Below, in pieces: positions 1 through 10,316 of a stretch of 59,063 nt of DNA (its first letter is position 1; every line of letters begins with the position of its first letter). This stretch comes from an uncultured Bacteroidales bacterium. GTDB taxonomy: Bacteria; Bacteroidota; Bacteroidia; Bacteroidales; UBA932. Both the position numbers and the translations under genes were made by a program. The notes under the pieces are model-generated. The model was not told where the DNA came from. It saw nothing but the letters and a program-made list of their open reading frames with translations, and did no database searches. The stretch covers positions 1 through 59,063 of the forward strand of contig CAMHIP010000003.1 in assembly GCA_946185205.1 (NCBI GenBank), written 5' to 3'.

Positions 1-1
1 C

Positions 2-2254
2 ACCGCCATCGAAGCAGCCGGGCTCATCGTGAGCCTGGCCTTCGTGGTCATTATCTCCTGCTATACCTGGCAGCAGCTGGCCATCACGCGGGTTGCCAGG
101 GACTATAAGCGCCTGTACGCGCTGACCGGCGGGCAGGAGTGGATTTCCGCCTGGCCCGGCGAGATGGCGACCGTGCAGGACCGGGTCCCGGACGTTGAGG
201 CGGCCGGGAGACTCCAAAGTCATGGGATGGCGGTCTGGTTCGATGGAAAATGGGCGCAGGGGAATCCTTCTGTCTATGAGATCGATCCGGAGATCTTCGA
301 GTTCCTGCCGCAGACTTTTGTCTCCGGGGACGAGCGCATCCTGCAGGACCGGAGTCAGGTCATCCTGGGCGAAGCTTTCGCGAAGAAAATCTCTCCGGAC
401 CTGGATCCGGTGGGCAAGACCATCGTGGTCCGCAGCGACACCTGCGTGGTCGGGGGCATCGTCCGGGGGAATGACAAGTCCATCCTGAAGGAAGCGGACG
501 TCTATCGCGCTTTCAAGGAGCCCGACACGCCCTCTTCGTCAGAATTTATCATCCCCGTCGATCTGGTCCTGCTTCGCCTGCGGGAAGGGGCCGACCATCA
601 GGCGGTGCGGGCGCTCATCGATACCGTGGTGACCCGGGAGTTCGCCCCGATGTACTCCGTCAATAAACCGGAGCGGCGGATGACCCTGCCGTTCCGGGAG
701 CTCTATTTTCAGGAGACGGGAAGTGTCATCAGGCATGGCAATGCCACCTGGGTGTATGTGTTGCTGGCTGTCGGGCTGCTGCTGCTCTCGTCAGCGCTCT
801 TCAATTATATCAACCTCAGCGTGGCCCTGGCAGGCAAGCGGGCGAAGGAGATGGCCATCCGATCCACCCTGGGAGAGTCTGCGGAGCGGATCCGCTGGCG
901 ATATGTCTCGGAGGCCATCCTGTTCGTGGTACTTTGCCTGGCGCTTGCCCTGCTGCTGGCCAAGGCGCTTGAGCCCGTGTTCAACCGCTATCTGGTCGGC
1001 GATGTCCGCCTGGAGGTGTCCCTCTCTCCGCTCTACCTGTGTGCATACGCCCTGCTGGCCGTCGTCATCGGGCTGGTCTCTGGCCTGGTCCCTGCCCGGA
1101 TGACATCGCGCTACCAGGCGGTGGAGATCATCAAGGGAGAGCAGCGCCGCCAGACCAAGACCCTGTTCTCCAAGGTCTTCATCATCATCCAGAACGTGAT
1201 CACCGTGGCGCTGATTTCCCTGGCGCTGGTGATGGAACTCCAGTACCACCATTTGATGGATATGCCCCTGGGAGTTGACTTGGACGGGTTGTATTTCACG
1301 AGCTGCGACGGCAAGGATGTCCTGGCATCCAAACCCTATGTTGACCGTTTGGGTAAGAGCAACGGTTATCCCGGTGCGGGGCAAATGTCTTTTACTACGA
1401 CGGTGGAAGGGCAGAAAGTCCTGGTAGGGATCCTTCAATGCGACGGGACAGCTTTCGATATGTTCGGATTCGGGGTCGTGGAAGATTTCGGTACGCCGAG
1501 GAATAACTCCTTGTGGTTCACCGAATCTGCTGCCAGGGTATTCTCCCTGGACAAGGAGAATCTCTCCCTGCCGGATGCGTTCAAGTGGGTGGTCGGAAAC
1601 TCCCATGTGGGCGGGATCATCCGGGATTTCGCCATCAAGGGGCCGACTGAGGTGGACGGCAACCAGCTCGGCATCGTGTCCATCGAAAAACTGGAGGGCA
1701 ACTCCACAGTCGTCCTGAAGCTCAACCGCTTCGATGCTGAAGTGCGCGCGGAATTAAAAGAAATCAGCCGGGCCGAAAGCCTGCGGTTTACGGGAGCGGA
1801 AGAATATGGGGAAAAGTATTACGGATACATCCCGGAGTTGATTGAGAAAAGCATGGAGACAACACGCAACTTCGTAAGCCTGATCGAACTCTTCATGCTC
1901 CTGGCAACCCTCATCTCCCTCTTGGGTCTCGTCGCTATGAGCACGTACTATGCCGCGATGCAGACCCGGGACATCGCTGTGCGCAAGGTATTCGGTGGCA
2001 GCGTCGCCACGGAGACGGGGCGTTCCGTGAAGGAATATCTGGTGCTGGTCGGCGTCGCCGTCCTCATGGGAATTCCCATTGCCGTCTTCTTGGCCGAACG
2101 GTATTTGCGCCAGTTCTGGTACCGGATCGATCACTACGGGTGGGTGTTCGCCGCCGGGGCCGTTATCGCCCTGCTGATCTCCTTCCTTGCCGTGCTCTGG
2201 CAGACGCTGCGCGCCGCCCGGACCAACCCGGCGGTCGAATTGAAAAAAGAATAG
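2..2254 (+). CDS. ABC transporter permease (MacB/FtsX type), 5' truncated at window edge
   Basis: Open frame continues upstream of position 29 and matches the N-terminus of the next permease (LYTAIEAAGLIVSLAFVVII); hydrophobic segments and NYINLSVALAGKRAKEMAIRSTLGES, LLGLVAMSTYYA..TRDIAVRKVFGGS motifs. Confidence 0.9.
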   Translation, partial: TAIEAAGLIVSLAFVVIISCYTWQQLAITRVARDYKRLYALTGGQEWISAWPGEMATVQDRVPDVEAAGRLQSHGMAVWFDGKWAQGNPSVYEIDPEIFEFLPQTFVSGDERILQDRSQVILGEAFAKKISPDLDPVGKTIVVRSDTCVVGGIVRGNDKSILKEADVYRAFKEPDTPSSSEFIIPVDLVLLRLREGADHQAVRALIDTVVTREFAPMYSVNKPERRMTLPFRELYFQETGSVIRHGNATWVYVLLAVGLLLLSSALFNYINLSVALAGKRAKEMAIRSTLGESAERIRWRYVSEAILFVVLCLALALLLAKALEPVFNRYLVGDVRLEVSLSPLYLCAYALLAVVIGLVSGLVPARMTSRYQAVEIIKGEQRRQTKTLFSKVFIIIQNVITVALISLALVMELQYHHLMDMPLGVDLDGLYFTSCDGKDVLASKPYVDRLGKSNGYPGAGQMSFTTTVEGQKVLVGILQCDGTAFDMFGFGVVEDFGTPRNNSLWFTESAARVFSLDKENLSLPDAFKWVVGNSHVGGIIRDFAIKGPTEVDGNQLGIVSIEKLEGNSTVVLKLNRFDAEVRAELKEISRAESLRFTGAEEYGEKYYGYIPELIEKSMETTRNFVSLIELFMLLATLISLLGLVAMSTYYAAMQTRDIAVRKVFGGSVATETGRSVKEYLVLVGVAVLMGIPIAVFLAERYLRQFWYRIDHYGWVFAAGAVIALLISFLAVLWQTLRAARTNPAVELKKE

Positions 2255-2584
2255 TTACCGGATGGAAGCAAAATGGTCCAAATACCGGTTGGCTGCGGCA
2301 AGTTCCGGGAGATTTTTCTCCAGGAACGCGGCGCAGTACAACTCCCGGAAACGGCAGAGTTCCTCCCACATGGCGCTGCGTGCCTGCTTGCTTGCGTTCT
2401 GCCTTCCATACCGGATGGTCAGGTCAATAAGCTCCTGGAAACGGGCAAAGGCACTCTGGGCACGATTTTCTTTCCCGGCTTCCAGCGCTTTCAAGACACG
2501 GGAAGTTTCGCTGCCGATGTTGGCCATCTGCTGCGGAAAGGTAAGTTCGGCCCAGCGGCCGTTTTCCAGGGAAGCGTGCTGCAT
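2255..2584 (-). CDS. Small uncharacterised helical protein (WAELTFPQQMANIGSE..RFQELIDLTI type), partner of DUF5674
   Basis: 109 aa ORF; ATG (2584-2582) immediately follows the TAA of the upstream ORF; sequence resembles a conserved hypothetical family I recall next to DUF5674. Confidence 0.75.
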   Translation of the reverse strand: MQHASLENGRWAELTFPQQMANIGSETSRVLKALEAGKENRAQSAFARFQELIDLTIRYGRQNASKQARSAMWEELCRFRELYCAAFLEKNLPELAAANRYLDHFASIR

Positions 2585-2926
2585 TTATGCTGTGATGAAT
2601 CTATCGACAATGGATTTGATGGAATCCCGGACTTCCGGATTCTCAACGTCCCGTGAAGGATTTCCCTGCCAGGAGCGGATATTGATGAGTGAGTCGAATT
2701 CAATGAAATCCTCGCCTCCTTCTTCCACCCAGAGATTGAATCCCCAGAGGTTTTCCTGTGCAGAGCCGTCTTCTAAAAGAAGTCGCTCCAAATCTGCGTG
2801 CAGATCGGCATCAACGGCCAGGATGCCGCGCTTTACATCGGCCACGCATTTTATCATGTCGCCGAAGGTGCTTTGTGCCAGCTCTTTGAGTTCCGATATG
2901 GAGATTGCCTGCTGAAGGATTTGCAT
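2585..2926 (-). CDS. DUF5674 family protein
   Basis: MQILQQAISISELKELAQSTFGDMIKCVADVKRGILAVDADLHADLERLLLEDGSAQENLWGFNLW...EFDSLINIRSWQGNPSRDVEN; ATG at 2926 preferred over the TTG at 2944. Confidence 0.8.
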   Translation of the reverse strand: MQILQQAISISELKELAQSTFGDMIKCVADVKRGILAVDADLHADLERLLLEDGSAQENLWGFNLWVEEGGEDFIEFDSLINIRSWQGNPSRDVENPEVRDSIKSIVDRFITA

Positions 2927-2941
2927 AATCAAGTGTTTTGA

Positions 2942-2949
2942 CAAAGATA
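2942..2949 (-). promoter_or_regulatory. Putative Bacteroidota -7 element TATCTTTG driving the DUF5674 module
   Basis: caaagata on + strand reads TATCTTTG on -, 15 nt before ATG 2926; no clear -33 TTTG at ideal spacing. Confidence 0.5.
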
Positions 2950-2958
2950 CAAATAAAT

Positions 2959-5325
2959 ATGAAAAGTTACCTGAAATTCCTCTCCCGCAATAAGCTCTAC
3001 ACCGCCATCGAAGCAGCCGGGCTCATCGTGAGCCTGGCCTTCGTGGTCATTATCGGCACCTCGATCCGGGACCAGCTGCGCATTTCCCGTGCTCCGGACG
3101 GACAGGAAAACCTGTACCTGCTCGGCCCGCCCTCGGATCCCGTGTTGGAATACCGGCAGCAGGAAGAACTGGCCGCACTGCCGGAACTGCTGCAGACGGC
3201 GGCTTTCGTCCGCGCGGAAATGAATGTCTTGACCGACGGGGTGCCTCACCGGGCCCGTATCCTGCTGGCGGACGCCGGCTTGCTGGACATGGTGCCGCTG
3301 GAGGTTCGCGCGGGAAGCCCGGACCTGTTCCGGTCCGGTCCGGGCATTCTGGTCACGGAATCCGCCGCACGCAAGTTCTTTCCCGGACAGGATCCTTTGG
3401 ACAAGATGCTGGAGATGCGCAGCGTCTCCGGGCGTGACGAGCGGGGGGCGGAGACCGTCCTTTCCTCCATCGTTGGCGTGATTGAGGATCCTTCCTTCAC
3501 GATCCTGGATGATTTTGATTTCCTGGTCAGTTTCCAGGCGCCCATTCCGGCGGTGCGGGCCTATCGCGATTCGGATATGCGCCATACCGGGGCGGGCATG
3601 GTGGTCCATCTGCTGGCCCGGACCACGCCCGGGGTGGATATCCCGGAGGTGTCCGCCAAGTATGTGCAGCTGTTCGGATGGTTCCTGAACAAGGAGGAGA
3701 AGGAAGGGCCGATGCTGACCCCGTACGAGGACCTGTTTTTCGCTTCGGAGATACGCTCGCTGGGAATCCGCCACGGCAACCGCCTTTATCTGGTGGTCCT
3801 TGTGATCCTGGGGCTGCTCCTGCTCGCTTTTGCCGTACTGAATTATATCAATCTCAGTCTGGCCGCCTGCGGGGGCCGGGCGCGGGAGATGGCGACGCGC
3901 CGGCTGGTCGGAGAGTCGCGGGGCGGTGTGATCCGGCGCTGCCTGCGCGAGTCTGTCCTGTTCGTGCTCGTGTGCTTCGTGCTGGCCGCTTTGCTGGCCT
4001 GGGCGGTAGCTCCGCTGCTGAACAGCATCCGGCCTGTCGGGCTGACGGTCCCGTTGCGGGCGCATTTCGATGGATTCTTCCTGTTGCTGGGCATCGTCTC
4101 CGTCCTGGGGATTGGCGGTCTTGTCGGGCTGCTCCCGGCCTTTTCCCTGGCATCGTGGCTTCCGCTGGATGTCGTCTCCGGCAGGATCCGCCGCAGGCGG
4201 AAAATGGGGTTCAACCAGGTCAGCATCGTCATCCAGTCCGCCCTTGCCCTGCTGCTCGTGGTCCTATCCATCACGATGGAGAAGCAGTTCCGCCATCTGC
4301 GGACGCTGGATACCGGGATCTCCCCGGTGCAGGACCTGTATTATTTCCATCCGGATTTCTATCAATCCCTGACAGGACTGGCCAACCGGCTGGCGGCGTC
4401 TCCCCAGGTGGACGAAACGTGTTTCGCCAATGGATTTCCTACACATATCCGTATGAAGACAGTGATAGACAAGACCTATACTGCCCAGGTCATCGATTGT
4501 GACAGTGTCGCTTTCCGGCTGCTGGGTTTCCGGGAAGCCCTGCGCTTCGAGCAGCCTCATTCCGGGACGGTCTGGCCGGTCCGGAGCGCTTTCCTGGCGC
4601 TGGACATTTCTTCCGATCAGCCGGACCCGTCCCGGTTGGGCTATCTCGGAGAGGATTGTAGCATTGGCGGTATGCTGGAGGATTTCCGGCTGGCGCCGGT
4701 CAACGCAGAATTGCGGGACAATACCCTGGGCGCCGTGCGGGTCACCGTGCCTGAAAGAGCCTCGTCGGGCCTGCTGGTCCGTACGCGCGGCAATCACAGG
4801 GAGTTCGACCGTTTCTTCAAGGAGACGGCGACGGAATATTGCCGTTCGGAACTGGGGATGGACCTCGCTTTCGAAGGAAAATACAACGAATGCGGTTATC
4901 TGGAGGACCTCATCGCGCGGGATTACGACGACCTGCACCGTTTCACGCGGCTCGTCGAGGTCTTCAGCCTGATCATTATCCTGCTCTCCATGCTGGGCCT
5001 GCTCGCGATGAGCACCTGGTATGCGGACACCCATACCAAGGGGATCGCCATCCGCAAGGTCTTCGGCGGCACGATGAACAGCGAGACCCGGCGCGCCGTG
5101 CTTTCCTATATGTCGTGGGTGGCCGTGGCGCTGGTCCTGGCCGTGCCGGCCGGCGTCATGCTGGTCCGGCGCTTCCTGGAATATTATCCCGAGCGGATCA
5201 GCGGCTGGTGGTGGATTATTGTCGTGGCGGTGCTGCTGATCCTGGCCGTTTCCTTCGTCTCCGTGCTCTGGCAGACGCTGCGCGCCGCCCGGACCAACCC
5301 GGCGGTCGAATTGAAAAAAGAATAA
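2959..5325 (+). CDS. ABC transporter permease (MacB/FtsX type)
   Basis: MKSYLKFLSRNKLYTAIEAAGLIVSL...; paralog of flanking permeases; C-term LWQTLRAARTNPAVELKKE. Confidence 0.92.
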   Translation: MKSYLKFLSRNKLYTAIEAAGLIVSLAFVVIIGTSIRDQLRISRAPDGQENLYLLGPPSDPVLEYRQQEELAALPELLQTAAFVRAEMNVLTDGVPHRARILLADAGLLDMVPLEVRAGSPDLFRSGPGILVTESAARKFFPGQDPLDKMLEMRSVSGRDERGAETVLSSIVGVIEDPSFTILDDFDFLVSFQAPIPAVRAYRDSDMRHTGAGMVVHLLARTTPGVDIPEVSAKYVQLFGWFLNKEEKEGPMLTPYEDLFFASEIRSLGIRHGNRLYLVVLVILGLLLLAFAVLNYINLSLAACGGRAREMATRRLVGESRGGVIRRCLRESVLFVLVCFVLAALLAWAVAPLLNSIRPVGLTVPLRAHFDGFFLLLGIVSVLGIGGLVGLLPAFSLASWLPLDVVSGRIRRRRKMGFNQVSIVIQSALALLLVVLSITMEKQFRHLRTLDTGISPVQDLYYFHPDFYQSLTGLANRLAASPQVDETCFANGFPTHIRMKTVIDKTYTAQVIDCDSVAFRLLGFREALRFEQPHSGTVWPVRSAFLALDISSDQPDPSRLGYLGEDCSIGGMLEDFRLAPVNAELRDNTLGAVRVTVPERASSGLLVRTRGNHREFDRFFKETATEYCRSELGMDLAFEGKYNECGYLEDLIARDYDDLHRFTRLVEVFSLIIILLSMLGLLAMSTWYADTHTKGIAIRKVFGGTMNSETRRAVLSYMSWVAVALVLAVPAGVMLVRRFLEYYPERISGWWWIIVVAVLLILAVSFVSVLWQTLRAARTNPAVELKKE

Positions 5326-5328
5326 AAA

Positions 5329-5353
5329 GATGCCCGATCAGGTCGGGCATGAC
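5329..5353 (-). repeat. Palindromic GTCATGCCCGACCTGATCGGGCATC repeat copy
   Basis: gatgcccgatcaggtcgggcatgac; same family as 5381-5407, 26117-26143, 42159-42185. Confidence 0.75.
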
Positions 5354-5380
5354 GTGCAGTGATATGGCATTACGTGAAGC

Positions 5381-5407
5381 GTCATTCCCGGCTTGACCGG
5401 GAATCTC
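5381..5407 (+). repeat. Palindromic GTCATTCCCGGCTTGACCGGGAATCTC repeat copy
   Basis: gtcattcccggcttgaccgggaatctc; internal inverted repeat attcccgg/ccgggaat. Confidence 0.8.
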
Positions 5408-5420
5408 AAAAATAAAAGTA

Positions 5421-7793
5421 ATGAAAAGTTATTTGAAATTCCTCTCACGCAATAAGCTCTACACCGCCATCGAGGCGGTGGGGCTGGCCGTGAGCCTTGC
5501 ATTTGTGATCCTGATCGGCTCATACGTCGTGCAGCAGTATGAGGTGGCGCACGAGTCGCCGGCATGGAAGCGCACCTTCGCGCTGGGCAGCGACGATTTC
5601 CTGGGCCTGACCTATTGGGACAAGGAAGAGCTGGAAATGAACATCCCGGAAGTGGAGGATGCCACACACATGGCGCTCCTCTGGCAGCCGCTCATCCAAA
5701 GCGGCGAATCGGTCTTCCAGGTCTCCGGGATCGAAGCCGACGCCGATTTCTTCAGGGTATTCCCGCAGTACCGCCTGCTGGAAGGCAGCCTGGAGGACTT
5801 CGTGGGCAAGGACGACATCCTCATCAGCGAGTCCCTGGCCCGGAAGACCGGTGCCCAAATTGGCCAAACGATAAAGGTGGACAAGGAAGACCGTACCATC
5901 AAAGGCACATTTGCCGATTTTGACAGTCGCGCCTTCTTTATGCCGATGGACATCATCACGAACATCTCCGCCACCTGGGCGGCCGAATCGGAAAAGGCGT
6001 TCAACAGCATCGGCAACTACACCACCTGGTTCCGCGTGCGCGAGGATGCGGACCCGGCCGCAGTCCAGGCCAAAGTGAACGCCCTGCTGCACAGGAACTA
6101 CGACCCCACCTGGTCCGCGGAAAGGGTGGACAAGTGGCGCGCCTACCGCATGGACGAGGCGTTCTTCTTCACCGGCAGCAGCAACGGACTCACCCGCACG
6201 GGCAACGCCCAGATGCTGCGTCTCCTGACCGTTGTCGTGCTGCTGCTCCTGCTGTCGGCCGTCTTCAACTATGTGAACCTGAGCCTGGCCCTCACGGGCA
6301 AACGGGCCAAGGAAATGGCCACCCGGCGGCTGCTTGGGGCCGACAGGGCCGGCATCCTGTGGAAGTACATCGGCGAATCCGTGGCCTTCACCGCCGTCTG
6401 CTTTGCCGCGGCGCTGCTGTTGGCCGACTTGCTGGTTCCCATGATGAACGAGCTGGTTTCCTCCAGCGACCCGGACGAGATGATGCTGGGCCTTGACTCC
6501 AGCGTGCGGCTTTCTTTCTTGCTCACGCCCGGGTATATCCTGGCCTACCTGGCCGGCATCCTGGTCCTGGGCGTCATTAACGGGTTGCTTCCGGCCATCG
6601 TCGCCTCCCGCTACCAGCCCATCGACGTCATCAAAGGCACGCTCCGGCGCCGCAACAAGATGGTCCTGAGCAAGGTGTTCATCGTGGTGCAGAACGTCCT
6701 TTCGGTCTTCCTGATCGCCCTGGCGCTGGTGATGGAGGTGCAGATGCGGCACATGCTTACAAGGCCGATGCATTCCGCCACGGAGAACCGCTTCTACATC
6801 GAATACTCCGCCCAGAACTACGACGCCATGAAGCTTTTCAAGGACAAGGTGGAACAGCTTCCCTTTGTGACCAAGGCCGGCGTGGGGCGCGGAATCCCCG
6901 GAATGATCAACATGACGATGGGCGTGAAAGTGGACGAAGAGCATCATGTCGATATGCCGGTCATCCTTTGCGATTCCACTTATTTCCAATTGCTTGGACT
7001 GGAGGTGGAGGAAGACTTCGGCCATCCGCTGGTGCATTCGCTTTGGATGAGCCGGAGCGCCTTCAATGCCGCGGCGGTGTCGGACACGTCCACCGTCTTT
7101 CCCCGGAGGATCAACATGAACGGCGCCCAGCCGGAATTCATCGGCGGTGTCGTGGCCGATTATCCTACCCGGCCGGCTTCCGAGAACAACCAGAATCCGA
7201 ACGGCGGTGTCATCGTCACCCGGGTGGAAGAACTTCGCTATTCCAATTGCCTCCTGATCGGCACGACCGGGGAGGACAAGTCCTACGAGGACCGGATCCG
7301 GCAGGCCTACCGGGAATACCGTCTGGAGACTACCGGCGTTGAAGATCCAGCCTGGCGGTACGGCTTTATCCGGGACATCCACCGCAAGCAGCTGGCGCCT
7401 GTACAGCGCACATTGCGGCTAGTGGAACTCTTCGCCGTCCTGGCCGTGCTTATTTCCCTGCTGGGACTCCTTGCCATGAGCACCTATTTCGCCGATGAAA
7501 ACACCAAGCAGATTGCGGTGCGCAAGGTCTTCGGCTCCGATGTCTCGCAGGAGACCTGGCGCTCGGTCCGCAGCTACATGCTCCTGGTGGGCGGCGCCTG
7601 CCTCATCGGCATCCCGCTGGCCGTCTGGGCCGCGCGGGTCTATCTGGAACGTTTCGCCTACCGGATCGAAGGCTACGGCTGGGTGTTCGCCGCCGCGGCC
7701 GTGCTCTCCCTGGCCATCGCCTTCGGCACGGTACTCTGGCAGACGCTGAAAGCGGCCCGGACCAACCCGGCGGTGGAGTTGAAGAAAGAATAG
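5421..7793 (+). CDS. ABC transporter permease (MacB/FtsX type)
   Basis: 790 aa; MKSYLKFLSRNKLYTAIEAVGLAVSLAFV; NYVNLSLALTGKRAKEMATRRLLGA; C-term TLKAARTNPAVELKKE. Confidence 0.92.
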   Translation: MKSYLKFLSRNKLYTAIEAVGLAVSLAFVILIGSYVVQQYEVAHESPAWKRTFALGSDDFLGLTYWDKEELEMNIPEVEDATHMALLWQPLIQSGESVFQVSGIEADADFFRVFPQYRLLEGSLEDFVGKDDILISESLARKTGAQIGQTIKVDKEDRTIKGTFADFDSRAFFMPMDIITNISATWAAESEKAFNSIGNYTTWFRVREDADPAAVQAKVNALLHRNYDPTWSAERVDKWRAYRMDEAFFFTGSSNGLTRTGNAQMLRLLTVVVLLLLLSAVFNYVNLSLALTGKRAKEMATRRLLGADRAGILWKYIGESVAFTAVCFAAALLLADLLVPMMNELVSSSDPDEMMLGLDSSVRLSFLLTPGYILAYLAGILVLGVINGLLPAIVASRYQPIDVIKGTLRRRNKMVLSKVFIVVQNVLSVFLIALALVMEVQMRHMLTRPMHSATENRFYIEYSAQNYDAMKLFKDKVEQLPFVTKAGVGRGIPGMINMTMGVKVDEEHHVDMPVILCDSTYFQLLGLEVEEDFGHPLVHSLWMSRSAFNAAAVSDTSTVFPRRINMNGAQPEFIGGVVADYPTRPASENNQNPNGGVIVTRVEELRYSNCLLIGTTGEDKSYEDRIRQAYREYRLETTGVEDPAWRYGFIRDIHRKQLAPVQRTLRLVELFAVLAVLISLLGLLAMSTYFADENTKQIAVRKVFGSDVSQETWRSVRSYMLLVGGACLIGIPLAVWAARVYLERFAYRIEGYGWVFAAAAVLSLAIAFGTVLWQTLKAARTNPAVELKKE

Positions 7794-7795
7794 AG

Positions 7796-7825
7796 TTCTT
7801 TTGAAACCTTTTCAATTCTTTTCAT
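7796..7825 (+). promoter_or_regulatory. Three 10-bp-phased CTTTT-containing direct repeats upstream of xylanase
   Basis: TTCTTTTGAA ACCTTTTCAA TTCTTTTCAT; CTTTT at 7798, 7808, 7818. Confidence 0.4.
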
Positions 7826-7847
7826 TTTTGGGTCTATCCTTTGTTTC

Positions 7848-7861
7848 CGCCCGCGCGGGCG
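7848..7861. repeat. Perfect 14-bp palindrome CGCCCGCGCGGGCG
   Basis: Identical to its reverse complement; lies between the permease operon and the xylanase gene. Confidence 0.6.
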
Positions 7862-7928
7862 TTGGGGATGTGGGGGGAGTTGTGTATATTCGTGCTGCTT
7901 AAAACGACTAACCCTAACTGTTCTTTAG

Positions 7929-10175
<2,247 letters not shown>

Positions 10176-10196
10176 AAGGACTTCGTATTGTCAGTC

Positions 10197-10234
10197 AGGG
10201 CTGCCGCGCCAGAAGAATCGCGGCAGCCCTTTTT
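10197..10234 (+). terminator. Rho-independent terminator after xylanase
   Basis: Perfect 12-bp stem agggctgccgcg / cgcggcagccct followed by a T run. Confidence 0.88.
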
Positions 10235-10316
10235 ATAAAATAAGCCCCGAAAAATTTGGATATGCGGCAGGAAATGGCGATTTTTGCGGCCGCAAAAGAT
10301 ATCAGAAGAATCAGAT

